From Candidatus Binatus soli (GTDB taxonomy: Bacteria; Desulfobacterota; Binatia; Binatales; Binataceae), in the NCBI GenBank assembly GCA_002479255.1, contig DLMJ01000016.1, forward strand, positions 1 through 64,000: a stretch of 64,000 nt of DNA, given 5' to 3'. A model generated the notes under the pieces. That model made no database searches. It saw only the letters and a program-made list of their open reading frames with translations, and was not told the DNA's origin. The position numbers and the translations under genes are program-made. Below, piece by piece: positions 9,080 to 17,104 of the stretch (its first letter is position 1; the number at the start of each line of letters is the position of its first letter).

Positions 9080-9742
9080 TCAGGATTTCACGCTGCCGCC
9101 GCGGCTCGGCTTACTCTTCGCCGCGCGCGCCGTCTTCTTATTCTCCTCGATCCGCAGCGCCCGGTCCCACAGAAATTCGGGCTCGCCGAGCCGCTTCGCA
9201 ACCCATCGCGACTGCACGAACAGATGATCGCTCAGCCGGTTCACATAGATGATGAGATTGTCGCTGATGTCTTCCTCGCGCTTCAGCCGCCAGCATTCGC
9301 GCTCCGCACGCCTGCACACCGTGCGCGCCTGATGCAGGAACGCGTTGAGCACGCCGCCGCCGGGAAGCGTGAAAGATTTAAGCCCCTCCAGCTCCTTCTC
9401 CATCGCGTCCATCTCTTCTTCGAGCCGCTTGATCTCGCCGGCGCCCATCTTGTGCATCTGCGGATATTCGCCGTCGGGCGGCGTGGCGAGTTCGCTGCCG
9501 ACGTCGAACAATTCGTTTTGTATCCGCCGCAGGATGTCCGAATATGACTCGAAGTCGGCGCCGAACCCGTCGCGATATTGCGGCAGGTAGGTGCGAACGA
9601 TTCCGATAATCGAATTCAGCTCATCGGTCGTTCCATAGGCCTCCAGCCGCGCGCTCTCCTTGGGCACGCGCCTGCCGCCGACCAGCGCCGTATTCCCCTT
9701 GTCGCCCGTGCGTGTGTAAATCCGGGTCAGGCGTATCGCCAT
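9080..9742 (-). CDS. Cob(I)yrinic acid a,c-diamide adenosyltransferase, PduO type
   Basis: A 220-residue ATP:cob(I)alamin adenosyltransferase that makes adenosylcobalamin. Signatures are RIYTRTGDKGNTALVGG at the N-terminus, YGTTDELNSIIG, and the ATP-site motif RTVCRRAERECW with INRL-like YVNRLSDHLFV. A Lys/Arg-rich tail follows. The frame stays open far upstream, but the family motif and the TAATG junction with the preceding rhodanese gene fix the start at 9742. Coenzyme B12 would serve mutase-type enzymes; the radical SAM protein HpnR encoded later in the window needs a cobalamin too, though a methyl form. Confidence 0.93.
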   Translation of the reverse strand: MAIRLTRIYTRTGDKGNTALVGGRRVPKESARLEAYGTTDELNSIIGIVRTYLPQYRDGFGADFESYSDILRRIQNELFDVGSELATPPDGEYPQMHKMGAGEIKRLEEEMDAMEKELEGLKSFTLPGGGVLNAFLHQARTVCRRAERECWRLKREEDISDNLIIYVNRLSDHLFVQSRWVAKRLGEPEFLWDRALRIEENKKTARAAKSKPSRGGSVKS

Positions 9743-10182
9743 TACAGGCCCGCCTTGGTCCGCTGCGCCGCGTAGGCGGCGTCGCCCAGCTCGGTCGTCA
9801 CCGGCAGTCCCGCGTCTCTCCATCCCGCGACGACCACCTGCCCCGACGCGTCGCGCTGGCCACCAAAGCCGCCGACCACGTTGGTCAGATCGGTGAATCC
9901 GGCCTCTTCGAGCATCTCGCACGCGCGCTGCGAACGTCCGCCCACCATGCATCCGACGACGAGTTTCTTGCCGCGCGGAATTACCTTCTCGGCGACCTCG
10001 ACAAAGTCGAGATTCAACTGCATCTGCCCCGGGCCCTTGGCAACCATGACCGGGATATTGATCGCGCCGGCCGCGTGTCCGGCCGCAAATTCTCCTTCGG
10101 TGCGGACGTCGAGATAGAGCGCGTCGGGATTAGCCTGCAACGTTGCGTACGCTTCGGGTGGAATTTGCTGTTTTATCGCCAT
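9742..10182 (-). CDS. Rhodanese-like domain protein
   Basis: A single rhodanese domain of 146 residues. The CH2A-like motif is YLDVRTEGEFAAGHAAGAINIP, and the active loop holds Cys78 in VVGCMVGGRSQRA. The domain would carry a persulfide in sulfur transfer. The loop is six residues long, as in single-domain sulfurtransferases. Translation is coupled to the downstream adenosyltransferase by a one-base TAATG overlap. No signal peptide, so cytoplasmic. Confidence 0.9.
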   Translation of the reverse strand: MAIKQQIPPEAYATLQANPDALYLDVRTEGEFAAGHAAGAINIPVMVAKGPGQMQLNLDFVEVAEKVIPRGKKLVVGCMVGGRSQRACEMLEEAGFTDLTNVVGGFGGQRDASGQVVVAGWRDAGLPVTTELGDAAYAAQRTKAGL

Positions 10183-10221
10183 CGCAAAACCTTTTTTCAG
10201 CGTTAAGAGTCTACCAGATCG

Positions 10222-10749
10222 TCACGGCTTGGGATTTCCCACGCGCTCATAATGCACCATCTCGCTCCGCGGTTTGAGCGGCCGCGCCTGCGGTGGATTC
10301 TTCGGGTCGCTGTAGCCGAACGGCAGAATCGTGAACACTGCCCATCCGTCCTTGACGCCAAGCAGCGCGCCAATCTTCGCCCCGTCGAAGTTGCCGACCC
10401 AGCAAGTGCCGAGGCCCAGTGCCCATCCCGCGTTTGCCATGTTCTGCACGGCCTGCCCGCAATCCACGTCGGCCCACCGCGCGTTGGCGACGTCCTTGAG
10501 CACCACGATCGCCGATGGCGCCTCGGCAACGAAGCGGCCCGTCGAGCATAGCGCACCAATCTCTTTAAGCCGGTCGGGATTTTGAATCACGACAAACTGC
10601 CACGGCTGCATGTTGCGCGCACTCATCGCATGGCGCCCGGCCTCGACGATCTTCGAGAGTTTTTCGGGCTCCACCGGTTTGTCCGAGAACGCGCGCTGCA
10701 CCCGGCGGGAGAGAATCGCTTCAAAAGCGTCCATGGATAGCGCCTCCAT
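10222..10749 (-). CDS. Nitroreductase family protein
   Basis: A 175-residue FMN-dependent nitroreductase-fold protein. It begins with the FMN-binding segment AILSRRVQRAFSDKPV. The usual AGRHAMSARNMQPWQFVVI follows, then GQAVQNMANAGWALGLGTCWVG and FGYSDPKNPPQARPLKP near the end. Members reduce nitroaromatics, quinones or other substrates with NAD(P)H; the substrate here is unknown. Two in-frame Met lie at the start (MEALSM), and either could be used. The gene borders the accessory island on its right. Confidence 0.88.
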   Translation of the reverse strand: MEALSMDAFEAILSRRVQRAFSDKPVEPEKLSKIVEAGRHAMSARNMQPWQFVVIQNPDRLKEIGALCSTGRFVAEAPSAIVVLKDVANARWADVDCGQAVQNMANAGWALGLGTCWVGNFDGAKIGALLGVKDGWAVFTILPFGYSDPKNPPQARPLKPRSEMVHYERVGNPKP

Positions 10750-10872
10750 CTGAAATTTCGTTCGTCAGGCAGCGGAACAAACTTGTAGTATCAATCGGCC
10801 GTTGAATCCAGTTCGATTCGGGGAGAGCGCCGAGCGATGCGCCTTTAGCGCAAGAGCAAAATCTGACTGGCC

Positions 10873-11277
10873 TCAGGTGCGGCCAGTGTCGCCGGGATGG
10901 TGCAACCGCAAGCCGGGGAAGGCGAGACGCTCGAAGTCCTTGTCGAGGGTGAACAAGGCGGCCTGATACTCGATGGCGAGACAAGCCAGCAAGGCGTCCA
11001 CGGTGGACAGGGTCAGGCCTCGCCGGCGAGCCTGGCGAAAGATGCTGGCGGCGGCTGCGTAGGTGGCGAACCCGCCCGGCTCGATCAGAGGCCAGCCGGC
11101 CAAAAGCCGCGCGATCTCGGCCACATCGCGTCTGAGGCCCTGCAGAACCTCGGTCACGATCACGCCCGCCAGCACCAGCGGTGCGCCCGAGCGGATCAAA
11201 CGTTCCAACTCGTCGCCCGCGCGTCCGCGATTGCGGTTGAGAAAGTCAATCCAGACCGAACTGTCGACCAAGATCAA
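10873..11277 (-). CDS. vapC: PIN-domain toxin VapC
   Basis: A 134-residue PIN-domain ribonuclease, toxin of a type II toxin-antitoxin pair. The acidic site is built from Asp5 in LILVDSSVWID, Glu in VTEVLQGLRR, Asp in STVDALLACLA and Asp in FTLDKDFERL. The start is most likely TTG at 11277, overlapping the vapB stop by four bases; an ATG further up at 11316 would only add antitoxin-overlapping residues. The protein cleaves RNA, typically initiator tRNA or rRNA, unless bound by VapB. Confidence 0.9.
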   Translation of the reverse strand: MILVDSSVWIDFLNRNRGRAGDELERLIRSGAPLVLAGVIVTEVLQGLRRDVAEIARLLAGWPLIEPGGFATYAAAASIFRQARRRGLTLSTVDALLACLAIEYQAALFTLDKDFERLAFPGLRLHHPGDTGRT

Positions 11278-11471
11278 ATGCGGTTCCTGCGCATGGCTTT
11301 CAAATCGCCCTGCCAAACGCCGCTGCCGCGATAGCGCAGGATGTCTTTGCGCGTTTCTGTCTCGACCAGCAATTCGAGTGCGCGCTGCACGACCTCGCGT
11401 TTGGTGCGCAGGCGGGTCAGCTTGCGGGCTTGCGACAAAAGCCGATCATCAATGTTGATGTTGGTTCTCAT
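11274..11471 (-). CDS. vapB: Antitoxin VapB (ribbon-helix-helix type)
   Basis: A 65-residue antitoxin. It starts with MRTNINIDDRLLSQA, a DNA-binding beta strand plus helix of the VapB/DUF2191 type, continues with LRTKREVVQRALELLVE, and has a C-terminal toxin-binding tail (ILRYRGSGVWQGDLKAM). The order antitoxin then toxin and the four-base overlap with vapC are typical. It should repress its own promoter; an imperfect operator-like repeat lies at 11470-11499. Confidence 0.9.
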   Translation of the reverse strand: MRTNINIDDRLLSQARKLTRLRTKREVVQRALELLVETETRKDILRYRGSGVWQGDLKAMRRNRI

Positions 11472-11499
11472 ACACCTATCTTACACCATATTCGTGTAT
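11470..11499. promoter_or_regulatory. Possible VapBC operator
   Basis: ATACAC at 11470-11475 is mirrored by GTGTAT at 11494-11499, overlapping the vapB start and its upstream region. Type II antitoxins commonly bind such repeats. The half-sites are short, so chance occurrence is possible. Confidence 0.35.
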
Positions 11500-11934
11500 T
11501 GGAAAAGAATAAATCGCGTTGCGGGATCGTGCGGCAGGCCGCGCAGAGGTGGAGCGGCGGCCGGCGCCTGCCCTGGTAAGGTGTCGAAGCCATTCGTCGG
11601 AAGTTCCCTCCGTCTGCTCCGGCGGACCAAGCGCCGGGTCGCTACGGGTACGAGAAACTCACGGATGGTGCTTACAGCGGAACGAAATATTATCAACCGA
11701 AAGTTTTGAGGAATGGTTAAGCCATTGAAGACACGGCTCTATTGGGGCGTTTTGGGCGAGGACGAAAGGCAAAAGTTGAGGTCGTCGGGAAGCCTCCTGG
11801 ACTCAACACCGGGCTCGAACCTCCGCGTTTGCAAGCCGCTGGTGTTGGTGCGAGAGTGAATCAGGATTCAAAATGGGAATTCTGGGGAGAATGCTTTCAT
11901 AAGCCATCGCTTGGGGAGCTCAGGAAAAAAACCA
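11500..11934. other. Gene-free stretch at the left of the island
   Basis: This stretch upstream of vapB and of the HsdR-N-like gene holds only short open frames without family signatures or Shine-Dalgarno sites. The base composition becomes visibly more A/T-rich after about 11700, the same shift seen in the following gene. I see no repeat, tRNA or complete gene; it may be decayed sequence at an insertion edge. Confidence 0.5.
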
Positions 11935-12750
11935 ATGCCGATCGATATCAGGAAACCTCTCAAGAAGATGCTCCCGTATCTTCTACAAGCACAAAAGGAC
12001 AGCCTGAACGAGGCGGACACGGTATTGCTCCTCATCAGGATTTTCGAAGGTGTTCTTGGGTGGGACGCCATAGGCGAACTTAGCCGTGAGGCTCATCTCA
12101 AGAATAAGTTCGTTGACATCGTCTTAAAGCTTGACGGTGTGACTAAGTTGCTCGTAGAAGCCAAAGCCGCAGGCGAGAAACTGCGAGACCGCCATGTCGA
12201 GCAGGCAGAACTGTATGCGTCCGAGAACAATTTTCACTGGGTCGTTTTGACGAACGGCGTGGTTTGGAACTTGTACCATCTGACATTCGATGACGGCATT
12301 GACTACGAGAAAGCGTTTTCCATCGATCTGTCCGACGCAAGTTTCGACGCGAACGCAGAGCGATTAGCATTGCTTCATAAACAGGCTATCAAGAAGGGAG
12401 AACAAGAAGCTTTTTGGGAGAGGACTGCGGCATTGAACCCGGAATCGGTCGGTCGGTTCCTTTTCGACGAGCAGGTGCTCTCCCTCATGCGGCGCAAGAT
12501 TCATAACTCTGAAGGAGTTCTTCTTGATGTCGAAGATATTGCCGGTGCTATTCACGACCTATTCTCGGATGATGCAAGGGAAAAAATCGGGCCGCCTAAG
12601 CTCCGACACCATCAACACAAGCCTAAACGGCCAGGAGACGCAGCAGCAGGCAAGGCGGTCGTTGAAATCGCAGACTCGAACCGTACGCCGACAACTGAGC
12701 AGTCTCCCAGTGCTCATCTCGAAGGGGAGAAGCCGCAGAAGTCCCAATAG
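11935..12750 (+). CDS. Stand-alone type I restriction HsdR N-terminal-like nuclease-domain protein
   Basis: A 271-residue protein resembling the N-terminal nuclease region of type I restriction R subunits (HSDR_N type), without any helicase domain. After EADTVLLLIRIFEGVLGW come the PD-(D/E)xK elements: Asp61 in KFVDIVLKL, Glu75-x-Lys77 in LVEAKAAG, and a Gln90-containing helix (HVEQAELYA). WVVLTNGVVWNLYHL follows, as in the family. The C-terminal ~70 residues are polar and look disordered. I chose ATG 11935 (MPIDIRK) over an upstream TTG at 11911. Codon use is less G/C-biased than the housekeeping genes, suggesting transfer. A role in defence is plausible but not shown; such orphans are also found next to non-defence genes. 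Confidence 0.75.
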   Translation: MPIDIRKPLKKMLPYLLQAQKDSLNEADTVLLLIRIFEGVLGWDAIGELSREAHLKNKFVDIVLKLDGVTKLLVEAKAAGEKLRDRHVEQAELYASENNFHWVVLTNGVVWNLYHLTFDDGIDYEKAFSIDLSDASFDANAERLALLHKQAIKKGEQEAFWERTAALNPESVGRFLFDEQVLSLMRRKIHNSEGVLLDVEDIAGAIHDLFSDDAREKIGPPKLRHHQHKPKRPGDAAAGKAVVEIADSNRTPTTEQSPSAHLEGEKPQKSQ

Positions 12751-12833
12751 ATACTGTTAGGCGCGAGCTTTCGTGACGACGCCAGCTAAGCGGGTGAAGG
12801 CGAATCAGCAACCCAACCAGGGAGGAAGGAGCG

Positions 12834-14624
12834 ATGAGGGAGTCCGGGGGGGGAATCCGGATTGGCGCGATCGCGATGTTGGGCGTCGCCGCGTTTGCGA
12901 TTATGGCCGTCGCGGCCCTGAGCATATCGCACGCGCAGTTGGCCACCGCGCCGTGGCCGATGTTCCGTTACAATCTCGCGCATACCGGGCTTAGCCCATA
13001 TGACACCAGCGCCAACCCCGGCTTGCAGAAGTGGGCGCTTGAAACGGATACTGCGATGTGGGCCTCGGCGGCGATCGGCTCTGATGGGACCATTTACGTC
13101 GGCTCTCTGGCCAGCCTCGATGCGGTCAATCCTGACGGCACGCTGAAGTGGGCGTTCTCAAGTGTCGATGGTGGTTTCGTGGAATCCACGCCAGCGATCG
13201 GCGCCGATGGGACCATTTACGTCGCCTCTGAGGACTACCTCTACGCGGTCAATCCCGACGGCACGCTGAAGTGGGCGTTCTCAAGCTGGGGTTCCCTCCC
13301 TTTTGTGGAATCCTCGCCAGCGATCGGGTCTGATGGGACCATTTACGTCGGCTCTTATGATGGCCTCTACGCGGTCAATCCCGACGGCAGCCAGAAGTGG
13401 TGGTTTGACAGCGGGCCTGTGTACTCCTCGCCAGCGATCGGCACTGACGGGACCGTCTATTTCGGCTACTATTTCGGCGCTCTCTTAGCGGTCAACCCCG
13501 ACGGCACGCTGAAGTGGGAGTTCGACGCCACCGCGGGTTATGGTATCAACTCCTCGCCGGCGATCGCCGCCGATGGGACGATTTACGTCGACTCCGAAGA
13601 CGGCCACCTCTACGCGTTGACCGACGGAGGGCAAGGCACTGTCACGCAGAAGTGGGCGTTTCCAAACTGTGGGGGTGACTCCTCGCCGGCGATCGGCGCT
13701 GATGGGACCATCTACGTCGCCTCCGCGGCGGACGGCTACCTGTACGCGTTGACCGACGGAGGACAAGTCACTGTCACGCAGAAGTGGGCATTTAACATCG
13801 GCTATAGTACGGACTCCTCGCCGGCGGTCGGCGCCGACGGGACCATTTACGTCGGTTCCGGGGGCACCCTCTATGCGGTGACCGATAACGGCACCAGCGG
13901 TGCCATAGAAAAGTGGACGTTCGCGACCGGCAATAGCGATTTTCGGTACTCCTCACCGGCGATCAGCGCCGATGGGACCATTTACATCGCCTCTCTGGAC
14001 AACCCCTCGTTAGGCGCTTACCTCTACGCGGTGGGCATCCCAAGCCCGACCGCGACCGCAACTGTGTCGCCGACTGCTACCGCGACGCGGACAGCGACCG
14101 CCACGGCCACGGCGACTCAGACTGCAACTCCAACGGCTACTGTTACCGCGACGCCGACTGCGACGGCAACGGCCACCGCAACGGCGACCGCGACCGCAAC
14201 CTCAACTCCGACGGCGACGCCAACCGCGACGCTCACCGCTACCCCGACCGCGACCGTGACGCCGGTTGCCGCCACAATCGTGATTTCGCCCGCACAGATT
14301 GGCTTCGGAAGGCGACGGGTCGGCTCAACGACTGTGAAGTCCGGGAAAATCAGTGCGAAGAAGGCGAACAAGTCGCAGGTGCTGATCGAGGGCATTTCCG
14401 TCAGTGGCAATGACTATGCCTGGGACACGGCGACATCGACCTGCTTTGTGGGGCAACTGCTTGGGGCCGGGCATTCATGTTCGATTGCGATCAAGTTCAC
14501 GCCGTCGGCGGTGACAAAGGGCGAGAGCGACCCCGGCCAGCTTATCGTTACGACCGACGCCGAGGTCGAAAAGCCGTCCGGCGGCCGGATTCCACTCAAA
14601 GGCGGCGGAAAGCCCGCCCCCTGA
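12834..14624 (+). CDS. Exported PQQ-like beta-propeller protein with Thr/Ala/Pro linker and choice-of-anchor domain
   Basis: A 596-residue protein. Residues ~8-35 form a signal peptide or anchor (IGAIAMLGVAAFAIMAVAAL). From ~40 to 400 there are about eight repeats with the pattern SSPAIGADGTIYVGS...LYAVNPDGTLKW, a PQQ-like (YncE/BamB-type) propeller. Residues ~403-476 are a Thr-Ala-Pro linker. The last ~110 residues (TIVISPAQIGFGRRRVGSTTV onward) are a choice-of-anchor D type module with two Cys. It would be surface or periplasmic. RBS GGAGGAAGGAGCG precedes ATG 12834. The tail architecture matches the truncated gene at the left edge. Function unknown. Confidence 0.85.
   Translation: MRESGGGIRIGAIAMLGVAAFAIMAVAALSISHAQLATAPWPMFRYNLAHTGLSPYDTSANPGLQKWALETDTAMWASAAIGSDGTIYVGSLASLDAVNPDGTLKWAFSSVDGGFVESTPAIGADGTIYVASEDYLYAVNPDGTLKWAFSSWGSLPFVESSPAIGSDGTIYVGSYDGLYAVNPDGSQKWWFDSGPVYSSPAIGTDGTVYFGYYFGALLAVNPDGTLKWEFDATAGYGINSSPAIAADGTIYVDSEDGHLYALTDGGQGTVTQKWAFPNCGGDSSPAIGADGTIYVASAADGYLYALTDGGQVTVTQKWAFNIGYSTDSSPAVGADGTIYVGSGGTLYAVTDNGTSGAIEKWTFATGNSDFRYSSPAISADGTIYIASLDNPSLGAYLYAVGIPSPTATATVSPTATATRTATATATATQTATPTATVTATPTATATATATATATATSTPTATPTATLTATPTATVTPVAATIVISPAQIGFGRRRVGSTTVKSGKISAKKANKSQVLIEGISVSGNDYAWDTATSTCFVGQLLGAGHSCSIAIKFTPSAVTKGESDPGQLIVTTDAEVEKPSGGRIPLKGGGKPAP
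14041..14260 (+). repeat. Low-complexity Thr/Ala/Pro-coding repeat
   Basis: Imperfect repetition of ACN-GCN/CCN codons inside the propeller protein gene, giving a Thr-Ala-Thr-Pro linker. It is the second such tract in the window and very similar at DNA level to 1-236, so the two could recombine. Confidence 0.8.
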
Positions 14625-14705
14625 GCTTGGCCGAAGGAAAGGCGCGATTGAGCGCGGGTAACAGCACCCGTACAGTCACATCGAATCAAGTTCAGGAGAG
14701 GGACG

Positions 14706-15680
14706 ATGAGGCAACGGCAGTTTTGGGTAGTCTCGCCGAATGTCAATGGCAGTGGTTCGGGAACCCTCAATCAGTGGCTTGAGGTGATTCCGCGCGAGAA
14801 AGCCGCGTTCATGGGATACGGACCCAAGGCCAGGAAGCGACATGGGCGTGGCGGTGAGTGGTTTGCCGACAGGGTCAATGAACAGGACATTGTTCTGGTC
14901 GCGCACGGACGCAAGAGATTTGTTGTCGGATGGGGCATCGTGGTCTCGAAGGCGAAAAAAGAGCGCGGGGTTATCGACGCTAACGACGGCTCGCCTTTGC
15001 ACTATCAAATGCGCAGGAATCTTGCCCCGTTTAAGTCCAAGCCGCAATTCCCAGACGAACTCACGCGCCACATACCGGGCTACAATGGCGGAAGCACACA
15101 CGCGATCTATAAGTTTAACGAGAGAAAAGTCGGCCAGAAAGAAGTTTGCGACTGGCTTGAACGCAACCTCAAAAAGCCCAGGCGCGAAAGGCCGATTTAC
15201 GACGACGCGTTGCGCGAGGAACCGCCACCGAAGAAGGCCAAGTTGAAAGGCGAACCGCCTAGCGGCTCCGGAAGCTCACCGCCGCCTCCCGACGCTAAAC
15301 TCGGGACCGATGGCGAACTCCTCGTGTATAAGTACGAAAAAGCGCGTCTTTTGGCCGCAGGTCGCATTGACCTCAAGAAGCGAGTTCGACACGTGGCTAT
15401 AGAAAAAGGGGGCGACGAAAAGGGCTACGACATACTTTCCTTCAACCCCGCGAATGGAGCTGAAATACGTATCGAAGTAAAGACGACGCGAGGTGCCGCC
15501 GCCAGCCCCTTCTACTTAACACGGCGGGAGGTAAGGTGCTCCGAACAACATCCCGGCAGTTACTACCTTTACAGGGTGTACCGTTTCGGGCAGCATCCGC
15601 CATTGTTCTATAGGATAAGGGGGCGACTGCGCGACAACTTTGGTCTTGAGCCGACGGAGTACCGGGCCCATAGGAGATAG
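14706..15680 (+). CDS. DUF3883 nuclease-like protein with EVE/PUA-like N-terminal domain
   Basis: A 324-residue two-domain protein. Residues ~5-85 (FWVVSPNV...AAFMGYGP...DIVLVAHGRKRFVVGWGIV) resemble the EVE/ASCH-type PUA-like modules that read modified bases. A Lys/Pro-rich linker spans ~155-200. Residues ~200-320 are a DUF3883 domain with a PD-(D/E)xK pattern: Glu205 in TDGELLVY, Asp242 in GYDILSF, and Glu257-x-Lys259 in IEVKTT. The combination of a modified-base reader and a nuclease is typical of type IV (modification-dependent) restriction enzymes. DUF3883 is firm; the N-terminal assignment is by pattern. RBS AGGAGAGGG lies six bases before ATG 14706. Confidence 0.75.
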   Translation: MRQRQFWVVSPNVNGSGSGTLNQWLEVIPREKAAFMGYGPKARKRHGRGGEWFADRVNEQDIVLVAHGRKRFVVGWGIVVSKAKKERGVIDANDGSPLHYQMRRNLAPFKSKPQFPDELTRHIPGYNGGSTHAIYKFNERKVGQKEVCDWLERNLKKPRRERPIYDDALREEPPPKKAKLKGEPPSGSGSSPPPPDAKLGTDGELLVYKYEKARLLAAGRIDLKKRVRHVAIEKGGDEKGYDILSFNPANGAEIRIEVKTTRGAAASPFYLTRREVRCSEQHPGSYYLYRVYRFGQHPPLFYRIRGRLRDNFGLEPTEYRAHRR

Positions 15681-15723
15681 CTCCCATAAGCTCGGCACTC
15701 ACTCCTCCTTGAGAAGAGACGCA

Positions 15724-16428
15724 ATGCTCCGCGCTTACCACTTTACTTACGAAGACCTTCACTCAGACGAGGATGTGATCGCCGGGAACTCGGTCCCCTG
15801 GCGCATCGGAGAAATTCGAGCTTACACGCCTGTCTCGATAGACGCTGGTGAGGGGGAGACCATAAGCCAGATCGGTTACCGTTCATCACCGACGCTCTGG
15901 GATGCGCTCTTGCAAGCGGACGGACCGATTGCATGTTTGGTGGAGGTTTCAGAGCCTATTTCCACAGAAGGCGATGTTGAAACGGGGTTCGTTCAGGTTA
16001 GCAGGGAGAGACGGCTTCTCGCGGTACGAGACCTCCGCTCGGATCTGCGCCTGTTCGCCTGCGACTGCGCGGAGCGGGTCTTGTATCTTTACGAGAGGGA
16101 ATTTCCCGGAGACGATCGGCCCCGCAGAGCGATTCAGGTTGCCCGCGACCACGCCTGCGATCGGGCTACGGCAGGAGAACTCCAATCGGCGTTAATTCTG
16201 GCAAGCAGTGCTGAGGATGCAGCACGGTCCGGCGGCGCCGCGCGATGCGCGGCGATGTCGGCCTGGGGCAGCGCTGTGGAGCGGGCTGAGGAGGCCGCCG
16301 TACTTGTGATTTGGACAGCGGGCTGGGCGGCTGACGGAAAAAATGCAGTAGGCGGTGCTGAACGCGCTTGGCAGCGCGCTCTCTTCTCTCGGACGATCGA
16401 ACCGCGCTTTAGGAGCTCGTCGCTCTGA
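15724..16428 (+). CDS. Hypothetical protein, N-terminal DUF7666-like and C-terminal Imm5-like
   Basis: A 234-residue protein starting at ATG 15724, preceded by GAGAAGAGAC. The N-terminal half (LRAYHFTYED...VPWRIGEIRAYT...) resembles short proteins of phage and mobile elements. The middle and C-terminal part, LRLFACDCAERVLYLYEREFPGDDRPRRAIQVARDHA, is a helical segment like the Imm5-type putative immunity family (C-AE-V---E---P-D-RPR-AIE-AR). The Ala-rich remainder is compatible with helical repeats. It lies 43 bases after the DUF3883 gene. I cannot name a function; family similarity rests on pattern recall. Confidence 0.6.
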   Translation: MLRAYHFTYEDLHSDEDVIAGNSVPWRIGEIRAYTPVSIDAGEGETISQIGYRSSPTLWDALLQADGPIACLVEVSEPISTEGDVETGFVQVSRERRLLAVRDLRSDLRLFACDCAERVLYLYEREFPGDDRPRRAIQVARDHACDRATAGELQSALILASSAEDAARSGGAARCAAMSAWGSAVERAEEAAVLVIWTAGWAADGKNAVGGAERAWQRALFSRTIEPRFRSSSL

Positions 16429-16470
16429 AGGGGTGGCTGTGAACGCCGGCGCAAACCTGCAATTGATCCC

Positions 16471-16570
16471 GTGACATAGACTTGATGGCCCTTGCTGACG
16501 AATCAGTCGGCTACGCGGCGGCCTGATTGCCCCAAACGCTCCAGCCTTCACGCCGCCCACGGGCGAAGAG
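16471..16570 (+). repeat. Direct repeat copy 1 (degraded gene 3' end)
   Basis: About 100 bases that recur at 17613-17716 with scattered substitutions. Both copies share a frame ending ...ADE..GYAAA-stop, and several differences are synonymous, so this looks like the duplicated 3' end of a protein-coding gene. A core of 21 identical bases starts at 16515. The two copies bracket the phage fragments. Confidence 0.75.
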
Positions 16571-16597
16571 TTCAAGCTTGGGCAGTGTTAACTTCGG

Positions 16598-17062
16598 ATG
16601 GACCGCGCGATTACAGCGACAGGCAGTCGCCGAGCAGGAATACTGGCGCGAATAGTCGGGTGTCACGGCCAAAGCCGAAAAGCGAGCCTGCGAAAAAGCG
16701 CCAGCGAAAACAGCGTAAATTTCAGAAGGAGCACTCACACGGCCGAGGCTTCGCCGCCCGTCCCGACCGGCGACACCATCAAACTGATACGCCGATGCGA
16801 GAACGGCCAACAGGCCGCGCTGAAGGCACAAGCGGAGCTGCATCGCCGCAACATGCTCCAGGCGACGACGCGGCTGGAAATTCCCGGCAACGTCGTGCTG
16901 ACGGGCGGCGCGATCGTCACGCTCCACGGGTGGGGAACCTACGACGGCAATTACTTCATCATGACAGCACGCCACAAGCTTTCCCGCTCGGCCGGTTTCA
17001 CCACGGAGATCGAGGCGCGCGCGCTGAATTTTAGTTCGGATGCGCCCGCGGCGGGCGGATAA
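16598..17062 (+). pseudogene. Phage late-control D / baseplate hub C-terminal fragment
   Basis: The frame from ATG 16598 gives 154 residues, of which only the last ~95 look real. They read ENGQQAALKAQAELHRRN, LEIPGNVVLTGGAIVTLHGW and GTYDGNYFIMTARHKLSR, then FTTEIEARAL. This matches the C-terminus of the P2 gpD-type late control protein, which forms the hub of contractile tails. The family is usually over 300 residues, so the N-terminal two thirds are missing. It is a remnant of a tailed prophage. The start is nominal. Confidence 0.65.
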
Positions 17063-17104
17063 AAGTTTCGAGCAGAAAAGCGATCCTCGCGGTGGGGTTC
17101 AAGA

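Noticed and set aside
9743..9952. N-terminal extension of the cobalamin adenosyltransferase frame
   Set aside because: It overlaps the rhodanese gene and lacks family similarity; the TAATG junction sets the start at 9742.
11805..11835. tRNA T-arm-like sequence near CGGGCTCGAACCTCCG
   Set aside because: The flanking bases do not form the T stem or any cloverleaf on either strand.
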